From the NCBI RefSeq assembly GCF_038148855.1, contig NZ_JBBVGR010000005.1, positions 124,001-188,000 on the forward strand: a stretch of DNA of 64,000 nucleotides, in the 5' to 3' direction. The position numbers were made by a program, and so were the translations under genes. This DNA comes from Phycobacter sedimenti. Its GTDB lineage: Bacteria; Pseudomonadota; Alphaproteobacteria; Rhodobacterales; Rhodobacteraceae. Below are positions 26,390-34,021 of this stretch, one piece after another. Numbering within the stretch: the first letter of the stretch is position 1; the number at the start of each line of letters is the position of its first letter. The notes under the pieces were generated by a model that was not told the origin of the DNA, did not search any database, and saw nothing but the letters and a program-made list of their open reading frames with translations.

Positions 26390-27558
26390 CCGCGATCACG
26401 GAGTTCGACTTTACGGACGAGACGCGCGGATCGGGGCGGATCATCTATCTGGTCGCGGCCTCTGTCGTGATCTTTCTGACCTGGGCCGCCTTTGCATCGG
26501 TCGACGAAATCGTGCGCGGCGATGGCGAGGTCGTCTCCTCGTCCCGCGCGCAGATCGTACAGAACCTTGAAGGCGGCATCCTGGCAGAACTGTTCGTCCG
26601 GCAGGGCGACACGGTACAGGCCGGTCAGGTTCTGGGCCGCCTGCAGGACACCAAGTTCCGCGCGGCTTCGGATGAGCTGCAGGAACAGATCGACGCCCTC
26701 GAGATCAAGCAATACCGGCTCGAGGCGGAAATGAGCGGCGCTTTCGAATTCGAGGTCCCTGCCCTGCTGGCACAGCGATCTGCCGAGATCCTGGCCTCCG
26801 AGCGCACCCTGCTGAAAGCACGGCAAACCGATTTCCACAGCCGCCGGGACAGCGCCCGTATCATCATGACACAGCTCAATGACGAGCTGGAGAACCTGCA
26901 AAAGCTCCACAAGACCAACATCGTGGCGCTGACCGAGGTAAACAAGGCGCAAAAGGCCGCGACCGATGCCGCCGCGAAATACACCGCTCTTGGCACCCAG
27001 AACGAACTGGATCTGGCAGAGGAATACTCGAAAGCCCTGCGCGAACTGGCCTCACTGCGACAGGAGCTGCGTCTCGCCCAGGATCAGCTCAACCGCACGA
27101 TCATCACCGCCCCCATGAGCGGGATCGTCAACAGCCTTGCCGTCACCACCATCGGCGGTGTCGTGCGCCCCGGTGAGGAGATCTTCGAAATCATCCCACT
27201 GGGTGAAGAATTGTTTGTCGAGGCCCGCGTCAACCCCAAGGACATTGCCAGCGTGGAGCCCGGCCAGGACGCCACGATCAAGCTGTCCGCCTACGACTAC
27301 ACCATTTACGGCGCCCTCAAGGGCACGGTGGATTTCGTTTCGGCAGATACCTTTGAAGACGAACGCAACCCGAGAGCTGAGCCATTTTACCGCGTGACCG
27401 TGCGTGTGGACCGCTCGGGCTTCACCGAGCGCCAGCAATCGATCGAAATCCGCCCCGGCATGCGTGCTACGGCAGAGTTGAAGACCGGGTCGAAAACCGT
27501 CCTCAACTACCTACTCAAGCCGCTTTACAAGTCGCGCGAAGCATTCCGCGAGCCCTAG
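26386..27558 (+). CDS. HlyD-family membrane fusion protein of the T1SS
   Basis: A 390-residue periplasmic adaptor. A short cytoplasmic N-terminus and one TM (IIYLVAASVVIFLTWAAF, residues ~20-37) lead to a lipoyl half-motif (IVQNLEGGILAELFVRQGD). A long coiled coil spans ~100-240 (residues IEALEIKQYRLEAE and DELENLQKLHKTNI lie in it), then the second lipoyl half and beta-barrel (VVRPGEEIFEIIPLGEELFVEA). It overlaps the ABC gene by 4 nt (ATGA). It links the ABC exporter to the TolC-like duct. Confidence 0.93.
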   Translation: MTAITEFDFTDETRGSGRIIYLVAASVVIFLTWAAFASVDEIVRGDGEVVSSSRAQIVQNLEGGILAELFVRQGDTVQAGQVLGRLQDTKFRAASDELQEQIDALEIKQYRLEAEMSGAFEFEVPALLAQRSAEILASERTLLKARQTDFHSRRDSARIIMTQLNDELENLQKLHKTNIVALTEVNKAQKAATDAAAKYTALGTQNELDLAEEYSKALRELASLRQELRLAQDQLNRTIITAPMSGIVNSLAVTTIGGVVRPGEEIFEIIPLGEELFVEARVNPKDIASVEPGQDATIKLSAYDYTIYGALKGTVDFVSADTFEDERNPRAEPFYRVTVRVDRSGFTERQQSIEIRPGMRATAELKTGSKTVLNYLLKPLYKSREAFREP

Positions 27559-27711
27559 GGGCCGGGCATGCAGTTCAATGATGGGCTGTGTGGTCAGAAT
27601 TGGCGTGGTTCGGACAGGCACTCAAGATCTGATCGCCAAAGTACCACAAGAACCGCACGCCACTGACGGGTCCGTCAGACGGCGTGCGAAAAAGCTGTTT
27701 CAGGGCGATTG

Positions 27712-27739
27712 GCAAAGCGCGCGTTATCCCGCGCTTTGC
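27712..27739. terminator. Bidirectional hairpin at the end of the T1SS cassette and protease gene
   Basis: A perfect 10-bp inverted repeat (GCAAAGCGCG at 27712-27721 with CGCGCTTTGC at 27730-27739, 8-nt loop) straddles the protease stop codon (27724-27726). A second dyad CTGACGG-GT-CCGTCAG lies at 27663-27678. With convergent genes on both sides these may stop transcription, but neither has a clear T-run. Confidence 0.45.
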
Positions 27740-28437
27740 ATCAGGGCCCTCAGGGTTCCATCCAGAACACTGCCCAGTGACACACGCCGCGCCCCAATTG
27801 CGGCTTTCGAGGAAATGACCGATACAAGGCGGGGGGCATGACCCGCTGTCGCTTCAATCACCGGAGAGCCGGACGCGCCGTAATCCACCTGGCAGGAGGT
27901 CACCAGCGTATGGTTCTGCTTGGCCAGAACCTGGCAGCCGCGCTGCAGGCTTGGGGTTGTGGCCCGGTCGTGGGAGTAGGACACGACATCCACAAAGTCG
28001 CCGCGTGCCGCCTGCCATGACAGGCTCAGGGGGCGAATTTGGTTGCTGTCGATTGGCGTGGACAAACGAAGAACCGCAATATCCGTGCCGATCTGGGAAA
28101 TACCACCATTGCCGAACCGATAGCCCGGGTGCAGGACGGCCTTGCTCACCGTGCGCGACGCTTTGGCGGAGCCTCCGTACAGACCGGCTTCGAACTTGAT
28201 CCGCGCGGGATCGACCCTGCGCCCGGTTGCGGGATCGAACAGACAATGGGCTGCCGTCAGAACCAGGTTCTGTGCAATCAACGAACCGGTGCACATATTG
28301 CGCCCAGCGATATTCAGGCGGCCAACAGCCTCCCATCCGGGCATCGAGTTGACACTATGGCGGTTATCTTCCGCCGAGGCACCAACAGGCAGGCCCAATG
28401 ACAGGCATACTGCCACAATTGCAGCTCGTAGTTTCAT
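27724..28437 (-). CDS. Secreted trypsin-like serine protease
   Basis: A 237-residue S1/V8-type peptidase. The ATG at 28437 is chosen because GGAG stands nine bases upstream and a Sec signal follows (MKLRAAIVAVCLSLGLPVGA). The catalytic triad can be read: His in LTAAHC, Asp in IGTDIAVLRL, and Ser in YGASGSPV. The last motif replaces the usual GDSGG, as in glutamyl-endopeptidase-like bacterial members. It is convergent with, and adjacent to, the T1SS cassette. Processing of surface proteins is possible but unproven. Confidence 0.87.
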   Translation of the reverse strand: MKLRAAIVAVCLSLGLPVGASAEDNRHSVNSMPGWEAVGRLNIAGRNMCTGSLIAQNLVLTAAHCLFDPATGRRVDPARIKFEAGLYGGSAKASRTVSKAVLHPGYRFGNGGISQIGTDIAVLRLSTPIDSNQIRPLSLSWQAARGDFVDVVSYSHDRATTPSLQRGCQVLAKQNHTLVTSCQVDYGASGSPVIEATAGHAPRLVSVISSKAAIGARRVSLGSVLDGTLRALMQSAG

Positions 28438-28877
28438 CGTCATCCACTCCACTTTCCACATCACCACCCTCGGTGAGGGCTGCGGCTGGAATGGGGCTCA
28501 ATGTTGCTGCGAATGGACGAATTGATGGACAGAATGTGACGTAGTTAACAATCTTCTAACCCCCCGGTTATTCCCGCCCCAGAATGGCCCAATCCTTAGG
28601 GAAAGCCTAACAAAGCCTGCCAGTTTTCGTTAACTTTTTCACAAATGCCTGAAAAACATTAGGGAATTTGCCGCTCAGAAACCCGAAAAAAAGCGCTCTG
28701 GCTGAAACCTTTCATCAATATTCGGGCCAATCGCGGCAGCTTTTGGGGGAATGTGGCGAATCTTGGCCCGGGAAACCGTGCATGACGTCCCCGCAGTCGC
28801 GATGCCACGGCACTTATCTGCCTTAGTCTGTTAACACCATGCCAAGCGGGGCAAGCCGGATGGAGGCTTGGTGCGCC
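28438..28877. other. 440-bp intergenic region upstream of the protease
   Basis: No supported gene. It is more AT-rich than its neighbours, with several TTAAC/GTTAA tetramer sites (28545, ~28629, ~28829) and a CtrA-like pair listed separately. It separates the protease promoter from the end of the sugar ABC operon. Confidence 0.5.
28545..28560. promoter_or_regulatory. CtrA-like site upstream of the protease gene
   Basis: TTAAC-N6-CTAAC (28545-28549 and 28556-28560) differs by one base from the alphaproteobacterial CtrA full site TTAAC-N6-TTAAC. It lies about 110 bp upstream of the protease start. This is pattern recognition only. Confidence 0.3.
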
Positions 28878-29987
28878 CTAGCCCAGACGTACGCCTGTTT
28901 TTCCGTCAAACAGCACCGCCCGATCCGTATTGATGCTGAACTCCATGGTGCCTTCCAGCAGCTTGGCGTAACCCGATGTCCCCCGCGCGAGGACTTCCTT
29001 GCCGTTCCAGGTCAGCACACACAGCGTATCGGCCCCGGTCGCCTCGGTCACGTCAATCTCGGCGGCGACCACCTGCCCTGTCCCGCTGACGCCCTGGCTG
29101 ATCATCTCGGGGCGAAGGCCAAGAACCAGTTTCTCCCCCATCCGCCCCTCGAGCCTTGCGGCATGGGCGGCAAGGTCAAGGAGCAGCGGCCGTTCCGCAC
29201 CATCGGCACGGACGGTGATTTCAGCTACGGGCCCCCGGTCGGACGGCTGTGGCACAATGTGGACGAAGTTCATCGGCGGCGATCCAACAAGGCCCGCAAC
29301 GAACATATTGGCGGGCTGCTCGTAGATTTCGGCCGGGCTGGCCAATTGCTGCACCTCCCCGTCCTTGAGGATGGCAATCCGGTCCGCCAGGGTCAGCGCC
29401 TCGATCTGGTCATGGGTGACATAGACCATGGTGGCATTGAGCCGCTTGTGAAGGCGCTTGATCTCAGTGCGCATCTCAAGGCGCAGCTTGGCATCCAGGT
29501 TACTGAGCGGCTCGTCAAACAGGAAGACCTCGGGATCGCGCACCAGCGCGCGCCCCATGGCGACCCGCTGGCGCTGGCCGCCCGACAGCTGGCTGGGCTT
29601 GCGATCGAGAAGGTGATCCATCTGCAGCATCTTGGCGACCTCAAGCACCCGCTTCTGCCGTTCGGCCTTGGGCATGCCGCGCATCTCAAGACCAAAGGCA
29701 ATGTTCTGCGCCACCGTCATGGTCGGGTAAAGCGCATAGGATTGAAACACCATGGCGATGTCGCGGTCCTTCGGATGCACGTCATTGACCACGCGCCCTC
29801 CGATGCTGATTTCGCCCTCGGTCACGCTTTCCAGACCCGCGATCATATTCAGCAGCGTGGATTTCCCGCAGCCGGAGGCACCCAGCAGTACCAGGAACTC
29901 GCCATCGCGAAGGTCGATAGAGACGCCTTTCAGGACCTCGACCTGCCCGTAGCGTTTTACTGCGTTGTTGATTGTCAAAGATGCCAT
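28878..29987 (-). CDS. Sugar ABC transporter ATP-binding protein (UgpC/MsmK type)
   Basis: A 369-residue ATPase of the CUT1 sugar family. It has Walker A GASGCGKSTLLNM, signature LSGGQRQRVAMGRAL, Walker B EVFLFDEPLSNLD and the H-loop VTHDQIEALTLAD. The C-terminal ~130 residues are the TOBE/regulatory domain of this subfamily. It is the last gene of the operon, 10 nt after the second permease. Such ATPases can serve several sugar importers. Confidence 0.92.
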   Translation of the reverse strand: MASLTINNAVKRYGQVEVLKGVSIDLRDGEFLVLLGASGCGKSTLLNMIAGLESVTEGEISIGGRVVNDVHPKDRDIAMVFQSYALYPTMTVAQNIAFGLEMRGMPKAERQKRVLEVAKMLQMDHLLDRKPSQLSGGQRQRVAMGRALVRDPEVFLFDEPLSNLDAKLRLEMRTEIKRLHKRLNATMVYVTHDQIEALTLADRIAILKDGEVQQLASPAEIYEQPANMFVAGLVGSPPMNFVHIVPQPSDRGPVAEITVRADGAERPLLLDLAAHAARLEGRMGEKLVLGLRPEMISQGVSGTGQVVAAEIDVTEATGADTLCVLTWNGKEVLARGTSGYAKLLEGTMEFSINTDRAVLFDGKTGVRLG

Positions 29988-29997
29988 CTGCCTGTCC

Positions 29998-30885
29998 TCA
30001 TCCCTTGACCGAGCCAGCGGTAAGCCCGCGCACGAAGTAGCGGCCCGCGACGATGTAAACGAAAAGCGTGGGGGCCGCAGTGATCAGCGCCGCCGCCATG
30101 TCCACATTGTAGTGTTTGACCCCGGTGGTGGTGTTCACCAGGTTGTTCAGCGCCACGGTCACGGGCTGCGCCCCGCCGGTGGTAAAGCTGGCGCCGAACA
30201 GGAAGTCATTCCAGATCTGGGTGAACTGCCAGATCACCGAGACAACGATGATCGGCGGCGACAGCGGCAGGATGATCCGCCAGAAAATGGTGAAGAACCC
30301 CGCGCCATCGATGGTGGCGGCGCGCACCAGCTCATCCGGGATGGTGACGTAGTAATTGCGGAAGAACAGCGTGGTGAAGGCCAGCCCATAAACCGAATGC
30401 ACCAGGATCAGCCCGTAAACCGTATTGGTGATGCCAAGCTTTCCCAGCGTCTGCGCCATCGGCAGGATCACCACCTGAAACGGCACAAAACAGCCAAAAA
30501 GGATCAGCGCAAACACAAGGTTCGCCCCGCGAAAGCGGAACTTCGTCAGGGCAAAGCCGGTCAGCGCCCCCAGCATGGTCGAGATCACCACTGCAGGCAG
30601 CGCCATGCGCACCGAGTTCCAGAAGTATGGCTCAAGCCCCGTGCACTCGACCCCGATACAGGCCTCGCTCCAGGCGTGGCGCCAGGCGGCAAAGTTCAAT
30701 TCGTGCGGCAAGGCCAGCAGGGATCCGCCGCGGATCTCCTCCAGATCCTTCATGGAGGTGCCCACCACCACATAGGCCGGCAGCAGGAACCAGACCGCAA
30801 AGACGATCAGCACGGCCCAGAGCAGAAGGCGCAGGAGGATCTGGCTGCCGGGACGCGCGCCCGAGATGTGCAAGCTATCAGACAT
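29998..30885 (-). CDS. Sugar ABC transporter permease (MalG/GtsC-like)
   Basis: A 295-residue CUT1 permease with six hydrophobic segments, a first TM at ~18-38 (LLLWAVLIVFAVWFLLPAY) and the EAA loop DELVRAATIDGAGFFTIFWR that docks the ATPase. It overlaps the upstream permease by 8 nt. A long periplasmic loop after TM1 contains ECTGLEPYFWNS, as in the glucose-type subgroup. It is one half of the membrane channel. Confidence 0.9.
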   Translation of the reverse strand: MSDSLHISGARPGSQILLRLLLWAVLIVFAVWFLLPAYVVVGTSMKDLEEIRGGSLLALPHELNFAAWRHAWSEACIGVECTGLEPYFWNSVRMALPAVVISTMLGALTGFALTKFRFRGANLVFALILFGCFVPFQVVILPMAQTLGKLGITNTVYGLILVHSVYGLAFTTLFFRNYYVTIPDELVRAATIDGAGFFTIFWRIILPLSPPIIVVSVIWQFTQIWNDFLFGASFTTGGAQPVTVALNNLVNTTTGVKHYNVDMAAALITAAPTLFVYIVAGRYFVRGLTAGSVKG

Positions 30886-31774
30886 GTTTCTTGCCTCGCA
30901 GCTCGGAATAGAGATAGGGCACCATGATCGCGGCCACCGTGGCCAGCATCACCATCGCCGATGCCGCACCGACGCCGATCTCGTTGCGGCGGAAGGTCAT
31001 CTCGTACATGAAATTGGCCGGCAGGGTTGAGGCATATCCAGGCCCGCCGCCGGTCAGGGAAACCACCAGATCGAAGCTCTTGATCGCTAGATGCGCAAGG
31101 ATCACCACCGCACTCATGAAAACGGGGCGCATGGAAGGCAGGATGATCCGCAGGTAGATCTGCCAGGGCGAGGCGCCATCAAGGCTCGCCGCCTTTATGA
31201 TGTCCTGATCGACGCTGCGCAGGGCCGACAGGAACAGCGCCATCACGAACCCGGCGCTTTGCCAGACGGCGGCCATCACCAGCGCATAGACGGCGAGATT
31301 CTCATCCACTGTCCAGCCAAAGCGGAATGTCTCCCAGCCCCAGCTGCGCACCACGGTTTCCAAGCCCAGCGAGGGGTTCATGATCCATTTCCAGGCGGTA
31401 CCGGTGATGATGAAGGAAATCGCCATCGGATAGAGGTAGATGGTGCGGATGAAGCCTTCGGCGCGGATCTTCTGATCCAGGAGTACTGCCAGAAGGCAGC
31501 CGATCACGATGGCAACCGCGATGAACAGCACTCCGAAGACAAAGAGGTTGTCGATCGCCACCGACCAGCGGTCCATCTGAAAGAGGCGCTCGTACTGGCG
31601 AAATCCGGTCAGGGTGTAATTCGGCAGCATCTTGGACTTGGTCAGCGACATATAGCCGGTCCAGAGGATGAAGCCGTAGACGAAGAACAGGATCGCGGCA
31701 AAGCCCGGCGCCACGACGATCTGCGGCAAGAGGCGGGCCAGACGGTCCATCAGGGTGACAGGGGGGCGGGTCAC
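30878..31774 (-). CDS. Sugar ABC transporter permease (MalF/GtsB-like)
   Basis: A 298-residue CUT1 permease. TM1 is near residues 12-36 (LLPQIVVAPGFAAILFFVYG) and the EAA motif is DIIKAASLDGASPWQIYLRI. The Ser-Lys-rich loop (SLTKSKMLPNYTLTGF) resembles the glucose/mannose permeases of the GtsB group. It starts 83 bp after the binding-protein gene, so the operon order is SBP, permease, permease, ATPase. Confidence 0.9.
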   Translation of the reverse strand: MTRPPVTLMDRLARLLPQIVVAPGFAAILFFVYGFILWTGYMSLTKSKMLPNYTLTGFRQYERLFQMDRWSVAIDNLFVFGVLFIAVAIVIGCLLAVLLDQKIRAEGFIRTIYLYPMAISFIITGTAWKWIMNPSLGLETVVRSWGWETFRFGWTVDENLAVYALVMAAVWQSAGFVMALFLSALRSVDQDIIKAASLDGASPWQIYLRIILPSMRPVFMSAVVILAHLAIKSFDLVVSLTGGGPGYASTLPANFMYEMTFRRNEIGVGAASAMVMLATVAAIMVPYLYSELRGKKHV

Positions 31775-31857
31775 GGCGGATCTGCTTTCGGTGGGGTGAA
31801 TGGGTGTGCGCAGTCCCCGCGAACAGGGACCGCGCCGCTATGAAGTCCCGGACGAGC

Positions 31858-33114
31858 TTACATGGCCAGCTTGATAGCCTTGACCAGCTTCTCGGTTGCC
31901 TCTGTAGAGGACATGTCCGAGTTGAAATGCGCCGTCACCACGTCGATGAAGGCCCCGCGGACCGCGCCGGCCTGGGCGATCTCATGGGCCATCGATCCCA
32001 TCAAGGTGCCCCCTTCGGCCGCCGAAACCATATCGTCCATGGATTTGACCGCGCAGGCGTCAAAATCGCCGCGCGGCACATCGGTGCGCGCCGGAATGGA
32101 GCCCTTGAACAGGTTGAAGGTTTCCTGGAACTCGGTGCCGAGGATCAGCTCTGCCAGCAGCGCCTGCCCCTGCACATTGTCATCGCCTTTTACGTTGAAC
32201 ATGGCAAAGCTGTCGGAGTTGAGGATATAGCCCCCGTCCGAGGGCGTCGCGGCGCAGATGTAATCCTTGCCCGGCTCAAGGCCTGCAGCGGCAAATTCGC
32301 CCTTGGCCCAGTCGCCCATGATCTGCATCGCCGCCTCGCCGCGCATCACCATGGCGGTGGCAAGGTTCCAGTCGCGGCCAGGGAAATCCGGATCCACATA
32401 GCCGCGCATCTTGCGCATCTGGTCAAAGACCGCGACCATCGTGTCGGACCCCAGCGCGTCCATGTCGAGATCGACCAGCGCCTTCTGGTAGAAATCGATC
32501 CCGCCCACACCCAGCACCACGGTTTCAAACACGGTTGCGTCCTGCCAGGGCTGACCGCCATGCGCGAGCGGGATGATGCCCGCGGCCTTCAGCTTTTCTG
32601 CCGTGGCGTTAAACTCCTCCCAGGTGGTGGGCACATCGGCGCCGACCTTGGCCAGCACTGCGGGGTTGGCCCAGATCCAGTCGACCCGGTGCACGTTGAC
32701 CGGCACGGCAACGTACTGGCCGTCATGTTTGACGATGTTCTGAATGGTTTCGGGCAGCACCTTGTCCCAGTTCTGCGCGGCGGCCACCTCGCTCAGATCG
32801 CCAAGCGCGCCTGCCTCGGCCCACTCCTGAATGTTCGGCCCCTTGATCTGCACCGCGGCAGGCGGATCGCCTGCCAGCACCCGCGCGCGCAGAACCGCCG
32901 CCTGGGCATCGCCGCCACCGCCCGCGACCGGTGCATCGACCCACATGCCGCCACGGGCCTTGAAGGCCTCCTGCAGCGCTTGAACCGCCTTGGCCTCTCC
33001 GCCCGAGGTCCAGTAGTGCAGCACTTCTGCCTTCGGCTCAGCCAAGGCAGGGGCCGCAACGGTCACGGCCAGCATCGAAGCGGCGCCAAGCAGCGCCTTT
33101 GCAACTTTGTTCAT
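31858..33114 (-). CDS. Sugar-binding periplasmic protein (GtsA-like, glucose type)
   Basis: A 418-residue family 1 extracellular solute-binding protein. The ATG at 33114 is chosen because GGGAGG precedes it and a Sec signal follows (MNKVAKALLGAASMLAVT, cleavage at ALA). The mature start AEVLHYWTSGGEAKAVQAL and the GDPPAAVQIKGP block match the glucose-binding GtsA/SBP group of pseudomonads. It is the first gene of the importer operon and is divergent from a two-component system, an arrangement like gts and gltR-gtrS in Pseudomonas. The sugar is inferred, not proved. Confidence 0.86.
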   Translation of the reverse strand: MNKVAKALLGAASMLAVTVAAPALAEPKAEVLHYWTSGGEAKAVQALQEAFKARGGMWVDAPVAGGGGDAQAAVLRARVLAGDPPAAVQIKGPNIQEWAEAGALGDLSEVAAAQNWDKVLPETIQNIVKHDGQYVAVPVNVHRVDWIWANPAVLAKVGADVPTTWEEFNATAEKLKAAGIIPLAHGGQPWQDATVFETVVLGVGGIDFYQKALVDLDMDALGSDTMVAVFDQMRKMRGYVDPDFPGRDWNLATAMVMRGEAAMQIMGDWAKGEFAAAGLEPGKDYICAATPSDGGYILNSDSFAMFNVKGDDNVQGQALLAELILGTEFQETFNLFKGSIPARTDVPRGDFDACAVKSMDDMVSAAEGGTLMGSMAHEIAQAGAVRGAFIDVVTAHFNSDMSSTEATEKLVKAIKLAM

Positions 33115-33193
33115 GATATCCTCCCAGATTGCGCCCGTATCTGCGGGCGCTTGAGGAGTCACTCTACCGGGAATTGCACCCGCGCGGTCCAGT

Positions 33194-33252
33194 CAATTTG
33201 TTGCGATTTGTTGCGTTCTGCGCCAAGGTCGGGCGTCAAGCGAAACAAATTG
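33194..33252. promoter_or_regulatory. Operator-like repeats between sugar ABC operon and two-component system
   Basis: A perfect 10-bp tandem repeat ATTTGTTGCG occupies 33196-33205 and 33206-33215. CAATTTGTT (33194-33202) recurs inverted as AACAAATTG at 33244-33252. A 10-bp period places copies on one helix face, the layout OmpR/PhoB-type regulators bind. It sits in the 205-bp divergent gap and is a probable target of the adjacent regulator. Confidence 0.6.
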
Positions 33253-33319
33253 CTACACTACCCTACCCCTCCTTGCCATCATGGCAGGCCAATACACAGA
33301 CAAAGGATAAGGCGTTTCC

Positions 33320-34018
33320 GTGCCCTTGGTGCATATCGTCGAAGACGACAGCGAGATTTCGGATCTGCTGTCCACCTACCTGTCGGGCCGGGGGTTCGAC
33401 TGCAGGGTCTCCGCCTCTAGCGAGGTCGCGAAGGCCCGTGCGCCTTCGGAATTTGATGTCTTCGTTGTAGATGTCATGCTGCCCGGAGAGGACGGATTGT
33501 CCTTATGCCGCTGGCTGCGCGAGAGATCGCAAGTGCAGATCATCATACTGTCTGCGGTCAAGGGTGATACCGAGCGCATCATCGGCCTTGAACTTGGCGC
33601 CGATGATTACCTGGAAAAGCCCTTCAACCCACGCGAACTGCTGGCGCGTATGAATGCGCTGTTGCGGCGCACCAAGGGGCAACCCGAGCGCAAGGCGCCG
33701 ACAGGACAAATCCGCTTTTCCGGATGGGGCCTCGATTACACACGCCAGAAGCTTCATAGCCCCGCAGGGCTGCTCGTACCGCTCAGCTCGACCGAGTACC
33801 GCCTGATCACCGCGCTTGTCAGCGCCCTACCGGAGCCACTGTCGCGGGAGGTGATTGCCCGCGAGATTTTTGGCGTGGAGCTAGGCCCCGAGGATCGCCG
33901 GGTGGACATCCTTGTCAGCCGGTTGCGCAAAAAGTTGTTCGCAGCCGACGCAGAGGCCGATTTCATCAAGACCGTGCGCAACCGGGGGTATCAGTTCTGC
34001 GCCCCTATCGGGGACTAG
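33320..34018 (+). CDS. OmpR-family response regulator
   Basis: A 232-residue two-component regulator starting with GTG at 33320. The receiver domain has acidic pair E8-D9-D10, the phospho-acceptor Asp51 (FVVDVMLPGEDG), and the K in YLEKPFNPREL. The C-terminal winged helix (residues ~135-230) ends EDRRVDILVSRLRKKL and VRNRGYQF, the OmpR/PhoB type. The kinase gene starts 3 nt after its stop. Its likely job is control of the divergent sugar transporter through the repeats at 33194-33252 (inference). Confidence 0.93.
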   Translation: MPLVHIVEDDSEISDLLSTYLSGRGFDCRVSASSEVAKARAPSEFDVFVVDVMLPGEDGLSLCRWLRERSQVQIIILSAVKGDTERIIGLELGADDYLEKPFNPRELLARMNALLRRTKGQPERKAPTGQIRFSGWGLDYTRQKLHSPAGLLVPLSSTEYRLITALVSALPEPLSREVIAREIFGVELGPEDRRVDILVSRLRKKLFAADAEADFIKTVRNRGYQFCAPIGD

Positions 34019-34021
34019 ACC

